Assembly: GCF_023702675.1 (NCBI RefSeq)
Contig: NZ_CP098478.1
Coordinates: forward strand, 1,426,001-1,490,000
Length of the DNA stretch: 64,000 nt
Reading direction: 5' to 3'
DNA from: Acinetobacter sp. C26M
GTDB taxonomy: Bacteria; Pseudomonadota; Gammaproteobacteria; Pseudomonadales; Moraxellaceae
A program made the translations under genes and the position numbers. Below the pieces are notes generated by a model. It ran no database searches. It saw only the letters and a program-made list of their open reading frames with translations, and was not told the DNA's origin. This document shows, one piece after another, positions 40,272-49,337 of this stretch; the stretch's first letter is position 1, and every line of letters begins with the position of its first letter.

Positions 40272-40370
40272 TCCTGTCCATCCTTACACTTGTTAATTTT
40301 ATTAGGACTGTCAGGATAGCGAAAAAAATTCAGCTTAAAAAATAAAAACTTGTTTATAAATGCAACATTG

Positions 40371-40679
40371 TTAAGTTTTGTCACTTTCACCAAGTAGTGC
40401 ATTCAACTCTTCAAATAAATCTTCATGATCATCTTCAATTTCAACCGATGATGGATTTTCAGTACTTGCTGCGGCTCTAGATTTACGCAATTTGAGTAAC
40501 TGCTCCATGTTGATGTTTTGATTTTCAATTGTAAAAGGAATCGACTTGGTCAATACCACTTGTTTAAAGAAAAGACGAACGGCTTGAGCAGGGGAGATAC
40601 CCAGCTGTTTAAACACGGCAAAAGCTTGCTTCTTTTCCTGTGAATCGAGGCGAACCTGATAAACTTCTGTTTTTCGCAT
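40371..40679 (-). CDS. RelB/DinJ-like antitoxin without a partner
   Basis: A 102-residue protein starting MRKTEVYQVRLDSQEKKQAF. The ribbon-helix-helix DNA-binding region (strand YQVRLDS, helices around KQLGISPAQAVRLFFKQVV) and the TKSIPF ending match the RelB/DinJ antitoxins. The C-terminal third is acidic and probably disordered (EIEDDHEDLFEELN), where a toxin would normally bind. No YafQ- or RelE-like toxin lies beside it; the downstream gene is a GNAT of ordinary type. It may be an orphan that now acts as a regulator. Confidence 0.75.
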   Translation of the reverse strand: MRKTEVYQVRLDSQEKKQAFAVFKQLGISPAQAVRLFFKQVVLTKSIPFTIENQNINMEQLLKLRKSRAAASTENPSSVEIEDDHEDLFEELNALLGESDKT

Positions 40680-40788
40680 GAAGAATGAGACCAAATATTT
40701 TTAGTTATCGTCATGTATTTTAAACCATTGCAATGTAATTTCAATATTTTTGAAGTGAAAAAATAGAATTTTTGTCATTACGGTGTAT

Positions 40789-41703
40789 TTACAATGTGAG
40801 TTCAAGCTTGGAGCTAAACCGCATTTCTTGATTTAAAATCGGATCAATAAAGCAAATTTCTTTAGCCAATAGCTGTAATGGCTTGCCAAAATCATCCTCA
40901 GCTTTATGCTCAATATGTGGATAAAAAGAATCGTTAAGTATTGGAATATTAAGATAATTTAAGTGTACGCGTAATTGGTGCTGCTTTCCTGTTTTGGGAC
41001 TAAGTTTATATTTGGCATGCTGCTGATCATGTATTAACAGTTCAATTAAAGTCTCAGTATTATTAGGTTTTTCAGCATTAATTTGCATCGTATAAAAAGG
41101 CTGACCTTTTTCTAAATGTAGCTGCAAAATTTGCGGAAAATCCAGTTCAGGTCGATATTTTGCAATTGCATGATAGATTTTTTGCACTTTTCTTTCGGCA
41201 AAAAGTTGTTGGTAGATGCCTCTAGATGCTGCTTTTTTACAGAATAAAACCACACCTGCTGTTTCTCGATCAAGTCGATGGATGGGGGTGAGATCTTCGT
41301 AACCAGTTTGCTTTTTCAGTCTGACCAAGAGGGTTTCTTGTACGTATTGCCCCGTTGGTGTCATGGTCAAAAAGTGCGGTTTATCGACGACAAGTAAATC
41401 ATCATTTTCAAATAGGATTTCATGTTGAAATGGCACATGTACTTCATGCGCAAGAAAGCGATAATAAAAAATATGAGTATTCGGGGTATAGCGGCTTTCT
41501 AATCTGAGCTTGGTGCCATCTGCTGCATAAATCAGTTCATCTGCAAAACGCTGTTGCCATTCGCTAATTTGGATATGTGGAAAATGTTGGCAAAGGTATT
41601 CAAAAATTGTAGGTATGGAAACATCGTCGGGTAAAAATACCTTACTGGCACTGACGCCATTCATCAGCGGAGGAGAGAAAATAGGTGTAGTAGAGTTAAT
41701 CAT
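40789..41703 (-). CDS. RluA-like pseudouridine synthase
   Basis: A 304-residue RNA pseudouridine synthase. The catalytic motif is HRLDRETAGVVLF near residue 142. The ILFENDDLLVVDKP strand before it and the GKQHQLRVHLNYLNIPILND motif after it are typical. It has an N-terminal extension of about 90 residues that is a degenerate S4-like region. It resembles the 'RluA/TruC' group that modifies 23S rRNA or tRNA. The target base cannot be told from sequence. Confidence 0.88.
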   Translation of the reverse strand: MINSTTPIFSPPLMNGVSASKVFLPDDVSIPTIFEYLCQHFPHIQISEWQQRFADELIYAADGTKLRLESRYTPNTHIFYYRFLAHEVHVPFQHEILFENDDLLVVDKPHFLTMTPTGQYVQETLLVRLKKQTGYEDLTPIHRLDRETAGVVLFCKKAASRGIYQQLFAERKVQKIYHAIAKYRPELDFPQILQLHLEKGQPFYTMQINAEKPNNTETLIELLIHDQQHAKYKLSPKTGKQHQLRVHLNYLNIPILNDSFYPHIEHKAEDDFGKPLQLLAKEICFIDPILNQEMRFSSKLELTL

Positions 41704-41723
41704 AATTACTAAAGTAGTTGAAC

Positions 41724-42020
41724 TTATGTGGATTGCTGGATTGGATATATATTGTGTTTATTTTTTATCTCGCTATAACACTCAGCGCAGACAATAGCCA
41801 TATTATTAAAATTACGAAATAGATCCGTCATACCATTTTCTTGGGTAAAAACATATTCACACGCCAAACACCATCCTTGTGGATTTGTAGGTGTTGAAAT
41901 GTTTTCAATAAAGCCTAACGGTTGATTGTTGTTATTATTGTGAAGCACATGTCCACACACTACAGCAGCATAATTTTGACCATGACATTCGCAATTTATA
42001 AATAAAGATTCGGCAGACAT
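41724..42020 (-). CDS. Small cysteine-rich putative zinc-binding protein
   Basis: A 98-residue cytosolic protein starting MSAESLFINCECHGQ. It has CEC, a CGH, a WCLACEY pair and a CAECY pair, which could bind one or two zinc ions. AAGGA lies before the ATG at 42020, so I prefer this to the longer frame from 42065. I do not recognise a named family; it is similar in layout to small Acinetobacter hypothetical proteins. It stands between an RluA-like gene and the tsaE operon. Confidence 0.65.
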   Translation of the reverse strand: MSAESLFINCECHGQNYAAVVCGHVLHNNNNNQPLGFIENISTPTNPQGWCLACEYVFTQENGMTDLFRNFNNMAIVCAECYSEIKNKHNIYPIQQST

Positions 42021-42139
42021 TTTAATCCTTAATACTGAAATAGTAATTGCATTAAAAAGAATCAACTTCTTTCTATGGATTAGGCTTTAAAGCAGGGCAA
42101 TGTTATCATAGCTGCCATCCCAATTATGTTTTATTTGCC

Positions 42140-42616
42140 ATGTCGTATTCAGTGAAATTTACTTTAAATCATGAACAAGACACTCAGCGTTTTGCACATA
42201 TCCTTTCTGAACAGGTACGCTCTGGCATTATTTATTTAATTGGTGATTTAGGTGCTGGAAAAACCACTTTTACCCGTTATTTCTTACAGCATCTAGGACA
42301 TCAAGGTTCAGTAAAAAGTCCAACCTATACCTTGGTTGAGCCTTATTCAATCCAAGGTAAAGAAATTTTCCACTTCGATTTATATCGTCTAGATGATCCT
42401 TATGAATTAGAGCTGATGGGTATTCGTGATTATTTAGAAACGCCCGATGCTTTATTTTTGTTTGAATGGCCATCGAAAGGTGGGGATGAAATTCCAAAAC
42501 CTAATGTGGTGATTGATATTCAAAAATCGGATGATGAGTTGACGCGGTTTGTCACCTTAACCACTGAATCCGAATCTTTATCTCAAATTTTGCAGGAACA
42601 ATTGAATGGCGCATGA
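42140..42616 (+). CDS. tsaE: tRNA t6A37 synthesis ATPase TsaE
   Basis: A 158-residue P-loop ATPase needed, with TsaB and TsaD, for the threonylcarbamoyl modification of adenosine 37 in ANN-decoding tRNAs. Walker A is GDLGAGKT at 35-42. The [18 protein letters not shown] and FLFEWPSKG motifs are standard. It overlaps mutL by 11 bases and so is translationally coupled to it. Confidence 0.95.
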   Translation: MSYSVKFTLNHEQDTQRFAHILSEQVRSGIIYLIGDLGAGKTTFTRYFLQHLGHQGSVKSPTYTLVEPYSIQGKEIFHFDLYRLDDPYELELMGIRDYLETPDALFLFEWPSKGGDEIPKPNVVIDIQKSDDELTRFVTLTTESESLSQILQEQLNGA

Positions 42617-44576
42617 TTCAACTCGTCGTATTCATACCCTTGATGCTGCCTTAGCCAACCAGATTGCTGCGGGTGAGGTAATTGAACGTCCATCATCTGT
42701 GGTCAAAGAATTATTAGAAAACTCAATTGATGCGGGCGCAACGGAGCTGATTATTCGAGTTGCGCAGGGTGGTTCTACGCTGATTGAAATCATTGATAAC
42801 GGTAATGGTATTCATGCAGAAGATTTACCTTTAGCGGTCATGCGTCATGCCACCAGCAAAATTCAAACTGCTGATGACTTACATGCGATTGTTAGTCTAG
42901 GATTCCGTGGAGAGGCTTTAGCGTCAATTGCAGCCGTGTCAAGGTTAACGCTGACCAGTAGCCAAGATGAGCTTGGCATCGGCTATCAAGTTGAAGTGAA
43001 TGGTACGGCTTTTGATCATCAACAAATTCAGGCGGTCGCTGCACAAAAAGGTACACACATTCGTGTACAGGATTTATTTTTTAATGTGCCTGCACGTCGT
43101 AAATTCTTAAAAAAACCAACAACTGAATTTAATCATATTGAAGAAATTGTTCGCCGTCTGGCTTTAACCCATTTCGATATTCGTTTTGTACTAGAGCATA
43201 ATGATAATATTCGTTTAAACCTACCTGTCGCTGACAGTGGTGAATTACGCTATCAACGTGTGCAGCAATTATTGGGTCAACAATTTATCCAAAATGCGTA
43301 TTGGATCGATTCAGACAGTATTAATATGCGTTTATCTGGCTGGTTGGGGCATCCTTCTGATGCGCGTGCGCAAGCTGACATGCAATATGTGTATGTGAAT
43401 GGTCGTATTGTCAAAGATAAAACCATTTCACATGCGTTGCGTATGGCCTATGACGGAATTTTGCATGGGCATCAACATTCATCCTATTTGTTATTTTTAG
43501 AAGTTGATCCTGAAAATATTGATGTCAATGTACATCCAACCAAACATGAAATTCGCTTTTTAAACCAGCGTGAAGTGCATGAGTTTGTGCGTCATTATGC
43601 CAAAGCAACGCTTTCACAATTTCAGACAGCAACCGCTGACCTTGCCCAAGCCATGAAAACAGATGAGGCGACAACCGAGCATTTTAATTATCAGCCACAG
43701 CCAAAATACCAAGAACAATTCAATTTACATCGTGCGACCGTAGAAGTAGAACCTCAATCAAATCAAACGACTGAAGTATCAACGGATTTGTTGACAGAGT
43801 TTAATCAAAGTCGTCCACAAGCTGTGCAATACAGCTCATCGCAAGTACAGCAGCCTCGATATAATGGTTCTGCACAACTGAATAATGCATTAAAAAGTTA
43901 TTTAGCGCCTTTACGTGATGAGCAAATGCCCTCAGCCACCTTTGATAAAGGGGAGACACCAGATGATCAAGCTCCATCTCGTGTAGATGAGTTTCCATTA
44001 GGGATTGCGATCGCACAACTGCATGGGATTTATATTCTGGCGCAAAATACCGAAGGCCTGATTATTGTGGATATGCATGCGGCACATGAACGTATCTTGC
44101 TGCAACAAATGAAATCGGCTTGGGATAAACCTGAATTTTGGACGTCTCAGCAGTTATTGATTCCAAAAATTGTATCTATTACACGCATGCAAGCGACACG
44201 TATCGAAGATTTACAATCACAATTGCAACGGCTTGGTCTAGAAGTTGATCAATATGGTGATGATCAAGTGATTGTGCGTGGTGTCCCCGCGATTTTGCAT
44301 AAAGCTGATTTTAGCAACCTCATTCCGGAACTGCTAAATGATCTTGACCCAAATGATGAAGCGAGAGGTTTATTGCAAAAACGTGATGAATTGCTCGCTG
44401 GAATGGCTTGCCATGGCGCTGTGCGTGCGCATCGCCAGTTAAGTTTATCGGAAATGAATGCTTTATTACGTCAAATGGAACAAACCGAGTTTGCCAGCCA
44501 ATGTAATCATGGGCGCCCAACTTGGCGTGCGTTTCCACTCCATCAACTAGATAAATTATTTGCTCGAGGAGAGTAG
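42606..44576 (+). CDS. mutL: DNA mismatch repair protein MutL
   Basis: A 656-residue GHKL ATPase that links MutS to strand removal. The N-terminal ATPase has [29 protein letters not shown] (in part; catalytic E38), [22 protein letters not shown] and [14 protein letters not shown]. After a variable linker (about 350-450), the C-terminal domain holds [17 protein letters not shown] and CNHGRPTW, which mark a MutL with its own metal endonuclease, as in species without MutH. It overlaps tsaE and lies six bases before miaA. Confidence 0.96.
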   Translation: MAHDSTRRIHTLDAALANQIAAGEVIERPSSVVKELLENSIDAGATELIIRVAQGGSTLIEIIDNGNGIHAEDLPLAVMRHATSKIQTADDLHAIVSLGFRGEALASIAAVSRLTLTSSQDELGIGYQVEVNGTAFDHQQIQAVAAQKGTHIRVQDLFFNVPARRKFLKKPTTEFNHIEEIVRRLALTHFDIRFVLEHNDNIRLNLPVADSGELRYQRVQQLLGQQFIQNAYWIDSDSINMRLSGWLGHPSDARAQADMQYVYVNGRIVKDKTISHALRMAYDGILHGHQHSSYLLFLEVDPENIDVNVHPTKHEIRFLNQREVHEFVRHYAKATLSQFQTATADLAQAMKTDEATTEHFNYQPQPKYQEQFNLHRATVEVEPQSNQTTEVSTDLLTEFNQSRPQAVQYSSSQVQQPRYNGSAQLNNALKSYLAPLRDEQMPSATFDKGETPDDQAPSRVDEFPLGIAIAQLHGIYILAQNTEGLIIVDMHAAHERILLQQMKSAWDKPEFWTSQQLLIPKIVSITRMQATRIEDLQSQLQRLGLEVDQYGDDQVIVRGVPAILHKADFSNLIPELLNDLDPNDEARGLLQKRDELLAGMACHGAVRAHRQLSLSEMNALLRQMEQTEFASQCNHGRPTWRAFPLHQLDKLFARGE

Positions 44577-44582
44577 TTTTAC

Positions 44583-45527
44583 ATGTCAAATCAATTGCCC
44601 GTCATCAATTTAATGGGGCCTACCGCAAGCGGTAAAACAGCATTGGCATGTGAACTCTATGAGCGTGGAAATTACGAACTGATTTCAGTCGATTCAGCTT
44701 TAGTTTATAAAGATATGGATATTGGTACAGCGAAACCAACCAAAGCAGAGCAGCAGCAATACCCACATCATTTGATTGATATTATTACACCTTTAGAGGT
44801 GTACTCGGCAGCACAATTTGTTGAAGATGTTTGCCCATTGATTGATGATATGCATGCGCGTGGCAAAACCCCAATTTTGGTAGGTGGAACCATGTTGTAC
44901 TTCAAAGCCTTACTTGAAGGTCTGGCAAGTAATTTACCCAATGCCGATCAAACGATACGTGATGCCATTATTCACAAAGCTGAACAGCAGGGCTGGCAAT
45001 CCGTCTATGAAGAGTTGGTTGAGGTGGATCCTGTTGCAGGAGAAAAGTTTAAAGTATCGGATAAGCAGCGGATTATTCGTGCGCTTGAAGTGTTTCGAAT
45101 CACGGGTGAACCGATAACAAAACTACAAGCTGAACAACCTAAAAATCAACCATATCGTTACATATTTCATAACTACGCATTAATGCCAGATCGTTTAGAA
45201 TTACATCAACGCATTGAGCAAAGATTGAGCAAAATGTGGGATATTGGTTTTTTGAATGAAGTAGAGGAATTGATTAAAAAATACGATTTAAATGATGATT
45301 TACCGTCTATGCGGTCTGTTGGTTATCGTCAAGCTTTAGATTTTTTACTAAAAAGTGACTTAAGTCTCAAAAATAAAGTAGAAATGGAGAACAAAGCCCT
45401 TTTTGCGACTAGGCAATTAGCCAAACGTCAATACACATGGTTACGTTCTTTGCAAGAAATACACGATTTTAAAACTTACGTGACGATAAAGCAGGCGAAA
45501 GAAGACTTGCGAAACTTCTTTGGATAA
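44583..45527 (+). CDS. miaA: tRNA dimethylallyltransferase
   Basis: A 314-residue enzyme that puts a dimethylallyl group on A37 of UNN-reading tRNAs. The P-loop is GPTASGKTA near residue 12-20. The [19 protein letters not shown] and [13 protein letters not shown] motifs are diagnostic, and [12 protein letters not shown] and [12 protein letters not shown] follow. It is in mutL-miaA-hfq order as in many gammaproteobacteria. hfq follows after a 91-base AT-rich gap. Confidence 0.97.
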   Translation: MSNQLPVINLMGPTASGKTALACELYERGNYELISVDSALVYKDMDIGTAKPTKAEQQQYPHHLIDIITPLEVYSAAQFVEDVCPLIDDMHARGKTPILVGGTMLYFKALLEGLASNLPNADQTIRDAIIHKAEQQGWQSVYEELVEVDPVAGEKFKVSDKQRIIRALEVFRITGEPITKLQAEQPKNQPYRYIFHNYALMPDRLELHQRIEQRLSKMWDIGFLNEVEELIKKYDLNDDLPSMRSVGYRQALDFLLKSDLSLKNKVEMENKALFATRQLAKRQYTWLRSLQEIHDFKTYVTIKQAKEDLRNFFG

Positions 45528-45618
45528 AGCAAAATTCGCAGGCTGTCTTTTTATAATTTTTAGTTGAAAAATAAAGATAGTTTTTTTGCGCTGATTTAAA
45601 AATTTTTTGGAGTTAAAA

Positions 45619-46134
45619 ATGTCTAAAGGTCAAACTTTACAAGATCCGTTCTTAAATTCTCTCCGTAAAGAACGTATTCCAGTTTCTATTTTCCTTGTAA
45701 ACGGTATCAAATTGCAGGGTCATATTGAGTCATTTGACCAATATGTTGTTTTGTTGAAAAACACTGTAAGTCAAATGGTTTATAAACACGCGATTTCTAC
45801 AGTTGTTCCTGCACGTAACCCACGTCCTGCTGGTGCTCAAGGTACTGCTGGTGGCTTCCCTGCGCAAGGCGCAACTGGTGGCTTCGGTGGTCAAGGCGCT
45901 GCTGGTGGCTTCGGTGGTCAAGGCGGTGGCTTCGGTGGTCAAGGTGGCTTCGGTGGTCAAGGCGGCTTCGGTGGTCAAGGTGGCGGCTTCGGTGGTCAAG
46001 GTGGCGGCTTCGGTGGTCAAGGTGGCTTCGGTGGTCAAGGTGGCTTCGGTGGTCAAGGTGGCTTCGGTCATCAAGGTGGCTTCGATAGCGAAACTAAATT
46101 TGAAGATGGTCAAGAAGACGAAAACAATCGTTAA
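45619..46134 (+). CDS. hfq: RNA chaperone Hfq with glycine-rich repeat tail
   Basis: A 171-residue Hfq, far longer than the usual 80-100. Residues 1-66 are the conserved Sm core ([50 protein letters not shown]). The rest is a tail made of repeated GGFGGQG units ending in an acidic stretch ([10 protein letters not shown]). The hexamer binds sRNAs and mRNAs; the tail is expected to be disordered and to project from the ring. The start at 45619 has a TTGGAG site; the frame goes up to 45607. A long terminator follows. Confidence 0.97.
   Translation: MSKGQTLQDPFLNSLRKERIPVSIFLVNGIKLQGHIESFDQYVVLLKNTVSQMVYKHAISTVVPARNPRPAGAQGTAGGFPAQGATGGFGGQGAAGGFGGQGGGFGGQGGFGGQGGFGGQGGGFGGQGGGFGGQGGFGGQGGFGGQGGFGHQGGFDSETKFEDGQEDENNR
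45870..46083 (+). repeat. Tandem Gly-rich coding repeat in hfq
   Basis: Units related to GGTGGCTTCGGTGGTCAA (18 bases) and 21-base variants with an extra GGC or GGT codon repeat about 11 times in register with the reading frame. Units differ by multiples of three, so copy-number changes keep the frame. Confidence 0.85.
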
Positions 46135-46151
46135 TTGATTGATGATCTTTA

Positions 46152-46190
46152 AGAAAATGCCAGTCTCACGCTAGACTGGCATTTTTTTGT
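46152..46190 (+). terminator. hfq terminator
   Basis: AAAATGCCAGTCT..AGACTGGCATTTTTTT hairpin, about 20 bases after the hfq stop. Confidence 0.85.
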
Positions 46191-46215
46191 CTATTAGAAA
46201 GCTAGAATAAATACT

Positions 46216-47073
46216 ATGGAAATGATTGTTGCTGCGGCATGTTGTAGTGTATTGGTCTCGATTTTGCTGAAATACTTGAAGGCAAAGGGATTTGATGTTT
46301 TTCAAATGATTGCGTGGAATTATTTGAGCGCAAGCCTTTTATGTTTTTATTGGTTTAAAACCGATATTACTCATATTTCTTTAAATCATACCCCTTGGTG
46401 GTTAATTCTGATTTTAGCAGTGTTATTACCTAGCATATTTTTATGCTTGGCGAAGTCTTTACAATTTGCAGGAATCCTGAAAACGGAAATTGCTCAGCGG
46501 CTTGCAGTCATACTGTCGTTATTAGCTGCCTATTTTATTTTTGGGGAGCAATTTAGCCAATTAAAATTAATTGGTGTAGTACTGGGTGTCATTGCAATTT
46601 TAGCGATTATTATCGGACAGGCCACAGAGCAGGCAAGTAAAGGCATGAATTTAAAATCAGCCTTGTTTTTGTTTAGCGTATGGGCGGGTTATGCTGCTGT
46701 AGATATATTACTGAAATATAGTAGTAGTTTAGGTTTACAGTTTGCAGTCACACTGAATTTAACGTTTATTGCCGCTTTTATTTTATCCATTGGCTATATC
46801 GCAATTACTCAACCAAATTGGCAGCCTAAAAATATTTTTACAGGCTTATTTTTAGGTGTACTGAATTTTGCCAATATTGCCTTATATGTCAAAGCACATA
46901 TGATTTTTAAAGAAACGCCTGCCATTGTTTTTGCTGGTATGAATATTCTTGTCGTGGTACTTGGTGTTCTCAGTGGTGTTGTATTATTTAAAGAACGCTT
47001 AAAAGCCTATACCTGGATTGGATTGATTTGTGGTGTGGTTGCAGTCCTGTGTTTAGCCAAAGCAATGATGTAA
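46216..47073 (+). CDS. EamA/DMT-family membrane transporter
   Basis: A 285-residue inner-membrane protein with about ten transmembrane segments, in two EamA repeats (about 1-135 and 145-285). Sequence stretches such as LAVILSLLAAYFIFGEQFSQLKLIGVVLGVIAIL and GLICGVVAVLCLAKAMM (ends of the two repeats) are typical. Substrates of DMT exporters include amino acids and drugs; none can be named. A TetR gene follows 33 bases later on the same strand and may regulate it. Confidence 0.82.
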   Translation: MEMIVAAACCSVLVSILLKYLKAKGFDVFQMIAWNYLSASLLCFYWFKTDITHISLNHTPWWLILILAVLLPSIFLCLAKSLQFAGILKTEIAQRLAVILSLLAAYFIFGEQFSQLKLIGVVLGVIAILAIIIGQATEQASKGMNLKSALFLFSVWAGYAAVDILLKYSSSLGLQFAVTLNLTFIAAFILSIGYIAITQPNWQPKNIFTGLFLGVLNFANIALYVKAHMIFKETPAIVFAGMNILVVVLGVLSGVVLFKERLKAYTWIGLICGVVAVLCLAKAMM

Positions 47074-47106
47074 AGCGATTTGGTTAAATTTGATGGAAGT
47101 AAAATT

Positions 47107-47694
47107 ATGACTGGTAAGAGACTAAGTAAAGAAGAGCGTAGACAACAATTGTTGCAGGTGGCCCGTTCAATTATTCGAACTCAGGGTGTAGAAGCCTTAA
47201 CTCTGGGATATTTAGCAGAGCAGGCTGGTATTACCAAGCCAATTGCATATCGACATTTTATTGACCGCGAAGGGTTACTGATTTCGATTTATCAGGAGTT
47301 TGATGATAAACAGACTGCAGAACTTAATCGGTCTCTAGCCACCGAAGCAAAAACCTTACAGCAAACCATTCATATTTTTTGTGAAGCTTATTTAAGTTGT
47401 TTTATTTCCACTGGTCCAGAGGTTGGATTGGTGATCGCTGCTTTGTCTGGTAGTGATATCTTGCAAAACTATTTTCAGCAATGTCAGCAAAAATTCACAG
47501 AAATTTTTAAACATAGCATGCATCCATTTATTCAATTGGATGGAAAAGAGGGTGAAGCGATCGTGATCGCGATCATGGGCTTGATTGAAATGGTATCGAC
47601 AGCAGCAAGTAAAAATCAAATTGATGCACTGACTGCACAGCATGTGATGGAAAATTCACTTTTAGTTATTTTACAAGATTATTCAGCATCCTAA
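47107..47694 (+). CDS. TetR-family transcriptional regulator
   Basis: A 195-residue regulator with an N-terminal helix-turn-helix (RRQQLLQVARSIIRTQGVEALTLGYLAEQAGITKPIAYRHF, in part, about 10-55) and a C-terminal ligand domain. The ATG at 47107 has GGAAG at seven bases; the frame continues upstream to 47080. Because it is on the same strand and close to the DMT gene it may respond to that transporter's substrate. No clear operator palindrome is visible in the 33-base gap. Confidence 0.88.
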   Translation: MTGKRLSKEERRQQLLQVARSIIRTQGVEALTLGYLAEQAGITKPIAYRHFIDREGLLISIYQEFDDKQTAELNRSLATEAKTLQQTIHIFCEAYLSCFISTGPEVGLVIAALSGSDILQNYFQQCQQKFTEIFKHSMHPFIQLDGKEGEAIVIAIMGLIEMVSTAASKNQIDALTAQHVMENSLLVILQDYSAS

Positions 47695-47773
47695 ATACAG
47701 ACATCAAAAAACTGAGTTGACAGCATAAGTTACTATTGGTAACTTGTGAGAATCATCTATTCGGAATGAATCT

Positions 47774-48400
47774 ATGTCTAATTTAAATAAACCTCAGCAC
47801 GCTTTGATTGTCATAACGCATCCAGATACCCAATCACTTTCTCATCAGATTGCACAGCATATTTCTCATGATTTAACGGAAAAGGGAATTTCAGTAGAAA
47901 TTGCCGATTTATATAAAGAAGGTTTTCAAGCTGCGATGACGCTTTCTGATATTGAAGCTTATCGTGGTCGCCAAGCTTTGGATGCCGATGTTCAATTTGA
48001 ACAAGCGCGTTTTGATCGTGCAGATATGGTTTATTTTATTTTTCCTGTGTATTGGTGGTCAGTTCCTGCTGTCTTAAAAGGGTGGTTTGAACGTGTATTT
48101 AGTCAGGACTGGGCCTACAAATACGATGAACAGGGGAATTTATCGGGTATTTTAAAAAATATTCCAGTCAAACTGATTGGGACCGCAGCAGGGATGCAAT
48201 CTGGATACGATCGGCACGGTTATACACAAGCGATTCACAAACAAATCGTGGAAGGTATTTTTGCCTATTGTGGGATTGATGATGTCCAAACATCAATGCT
48301 GTTTAAAGCAGATTTTACTAAGGTCGATGATCTGAAAGTTTTCTTTGAAGAATTAGACCAGACTGTTTTAAATCAATTTCAAATCAATATGAATGCGTAA
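47774..48400 (+). CDS. NAD(P)H-dependent flavodoxin-fold oxidoreductase
   Basis: A 208-residue protein of the NQO/KefF/MdaB family, similar in fold to the 22.8-kb gene but clearly not a close copy. It starts with HALIVITHPDTQSLSHQIA and contains the YFIFPVYWWSVPAVLKGWFERVFSQDWAY flavin and nicotinamide segment (in part). An azo- or quinone-reductase activity is likely. It follows the TetR gene by 79 bases, so it could be under TetR control. It converges with nfsB. Confidence 0.86.
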   Translation: MSNLNKPQHALIVITHPDTQSLSHQIAQHISHDLTEKGISVEIADLYKEGFQAAMTLSDIEAYRGRQALDADVQFEQARFDRADMVYFIFPVYWWSVPAVLKGWFERVFSQDWAYKYDEQGNLSGILKNIPVKLIGTAAGMQSGYDRHGYTQAIHKQIVEGIFAYCGIDDVQTSMLFKADFTKVDDLKVFFEELDQTVLNQFQINMNA

Positions 48401-48404
48401 TGCT

Positions 48405-48443
48405 AAGCCCTAATAATAAAGTCATAGGTTATTATTAGGGCGT
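48405..48443. terminator. Hairpin between converging reductase genes
   Basis: GCCCTAATAATAA and TTATTATTAGGGC form a perfect 13-base stem around a nine-base loop; T-tracts are short on both sides, so termination may be weak. Confidence 0.6.
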
Positions 48444-48460
48444 TCATTTAATAAATGCGC

Positions 48461-49114
48461 TTATAGACGAGTAAAAACCACTTCATCAGGTAGTCTTGAT
48501 TTTGGCAGTTTGGCATTGAAATCACTGTCACTACGATAACCGAGTGCAACAATTACAGAGGCTTTTAAGCCTTTTTCAGCTAATCCAAATTCTTTATTAA
48601 TGAGTTCTCTATCAAATCCTTCCATAGGTGTTGCATCGATTCCTTCTAGGCCCGCAGCAAAAAGCAGTTGTCCAAGTGCTAGGTAAGTCTGGTTTTCCAT
48701 CCATGCAGGAAGATTTTTAAGTTCATTACGATAAAACTCAACATAACCAGAACGGGTATCACGTTGTCCTTGTTTGGCAGTTTCATCTTTAAAACGACCA
48801 CTGGCATCATCTTGCTGTAATAATTGCTCTAGGTATTCCGCAGAAATATCAGTACGTGTACAAAATACCAAGGTGTGTGAAGAATTTAGAACTTTAGCGG
48901 CGTTATAAACATAATTGCCTGTCAATGCCGATGCAATACGCTGCTTTGCTTGATCAGATTCTGCAACCAAGAAGTGCCAAGGTTGAATATTTACTGAAGA
49001 AGGGCTGAAACGTAAAATTTCGAGTAGTTTTTCAAACTGTGCTTGAGGAATTTTTTTCTCTGCATCATAAGCTTTTGTGGCATAACGTGTTTTTGCTGTT
49101 GCTAAAGTATCCAT
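48461..49114 (-). CDS. nfsB: Oxygen-insensitive NAD(P)H nitroreductase, NfsB-like
   Basis: A 217-residue FMN homodimer enzyme of the NfsB group. It opens with TAKTRYATKAYDAEKKI and contains RFSPSSVNIQPWHFLVA (FMN binding) and the C-terminal LKASVIVALGYRSDSD. E. coli NfsB also acts as a dihydropteridine reductase; it reduces nitrofurans and nitroaromatics, and loss confers resistance. The gene stands alone with a 223-base upstream gap. Confidence 0.9.
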   Translation of the reverse strand: MDTLATAKTRYATKAYDAEKKIPQAQFEKLLEILRFSPSSVNIQPWHFLVAESDQAKQRIASALTGNYVYNAAKVLNSSHTLVFCTRTDISAEYLEQLLQQDDASGRFKDETAKQGQRDTRSGYVEFYRNELKNLPAWMENQTYLALGQLLFAAGLEGIDATPMEGFDRELINKEFGLAEKGLKASVIVALGYRSDSDFNAKLPKSRLPDEVVFTRL

Positions 49115-49200
49115 CCGTCATTAACTCATTTTAAAATTTAATTTATTTTACTTGATCTAAATTTCACGAAAAGTAGCTAAATGTGATTTCTATATAGATT

Positions 49201-49255
49201 TAAGTCGTATATGAGCTTTATCAGAGCGACTAAAGCTCAAGGGGATAAACGACTG
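49201..49255. other. Nested inverted repeats between lpxH and nfsB
   Basis: An inner perfect 8-base stem GAGCTTTA (49213-49220) / TAAAGCTC (49231-49238) is enclosed by AGTCGT (49203-49208) / ACGACT (49249-49254). No ORF is visible here. It could be a structured RNA element or operator region. Confidence 0.4.
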
Positions 49256-49337
49256 AAGGTTTAGCGAAGTGCAAACAAATGTTTTATAAAAATATTCAGA
49301 AATGAAGAAATAGATTAGTACGGCTATTAAAAAATGA

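Noticed and set aside
39828..40679. RelB-like and GNAT genes as a toxin-antitoxin pair of the AtaR-AtaT type
   Set aside because: The gap of 99 bases, the GNAT length and motifs, and the RelB (not DUF1778) type of antitoxin do not fit; kept as separate genes.
45870..46083. Repeats in hfq considered as a CRISPR or non-coding satellite
   Set aside because: Units are in frame, coding and lack spacers.
45730..46138. Repeat-rich ORFs overlapping hfq in other frames (both strands)
   Set aside because: Low-complexity shadows produced by the glycine repeat.
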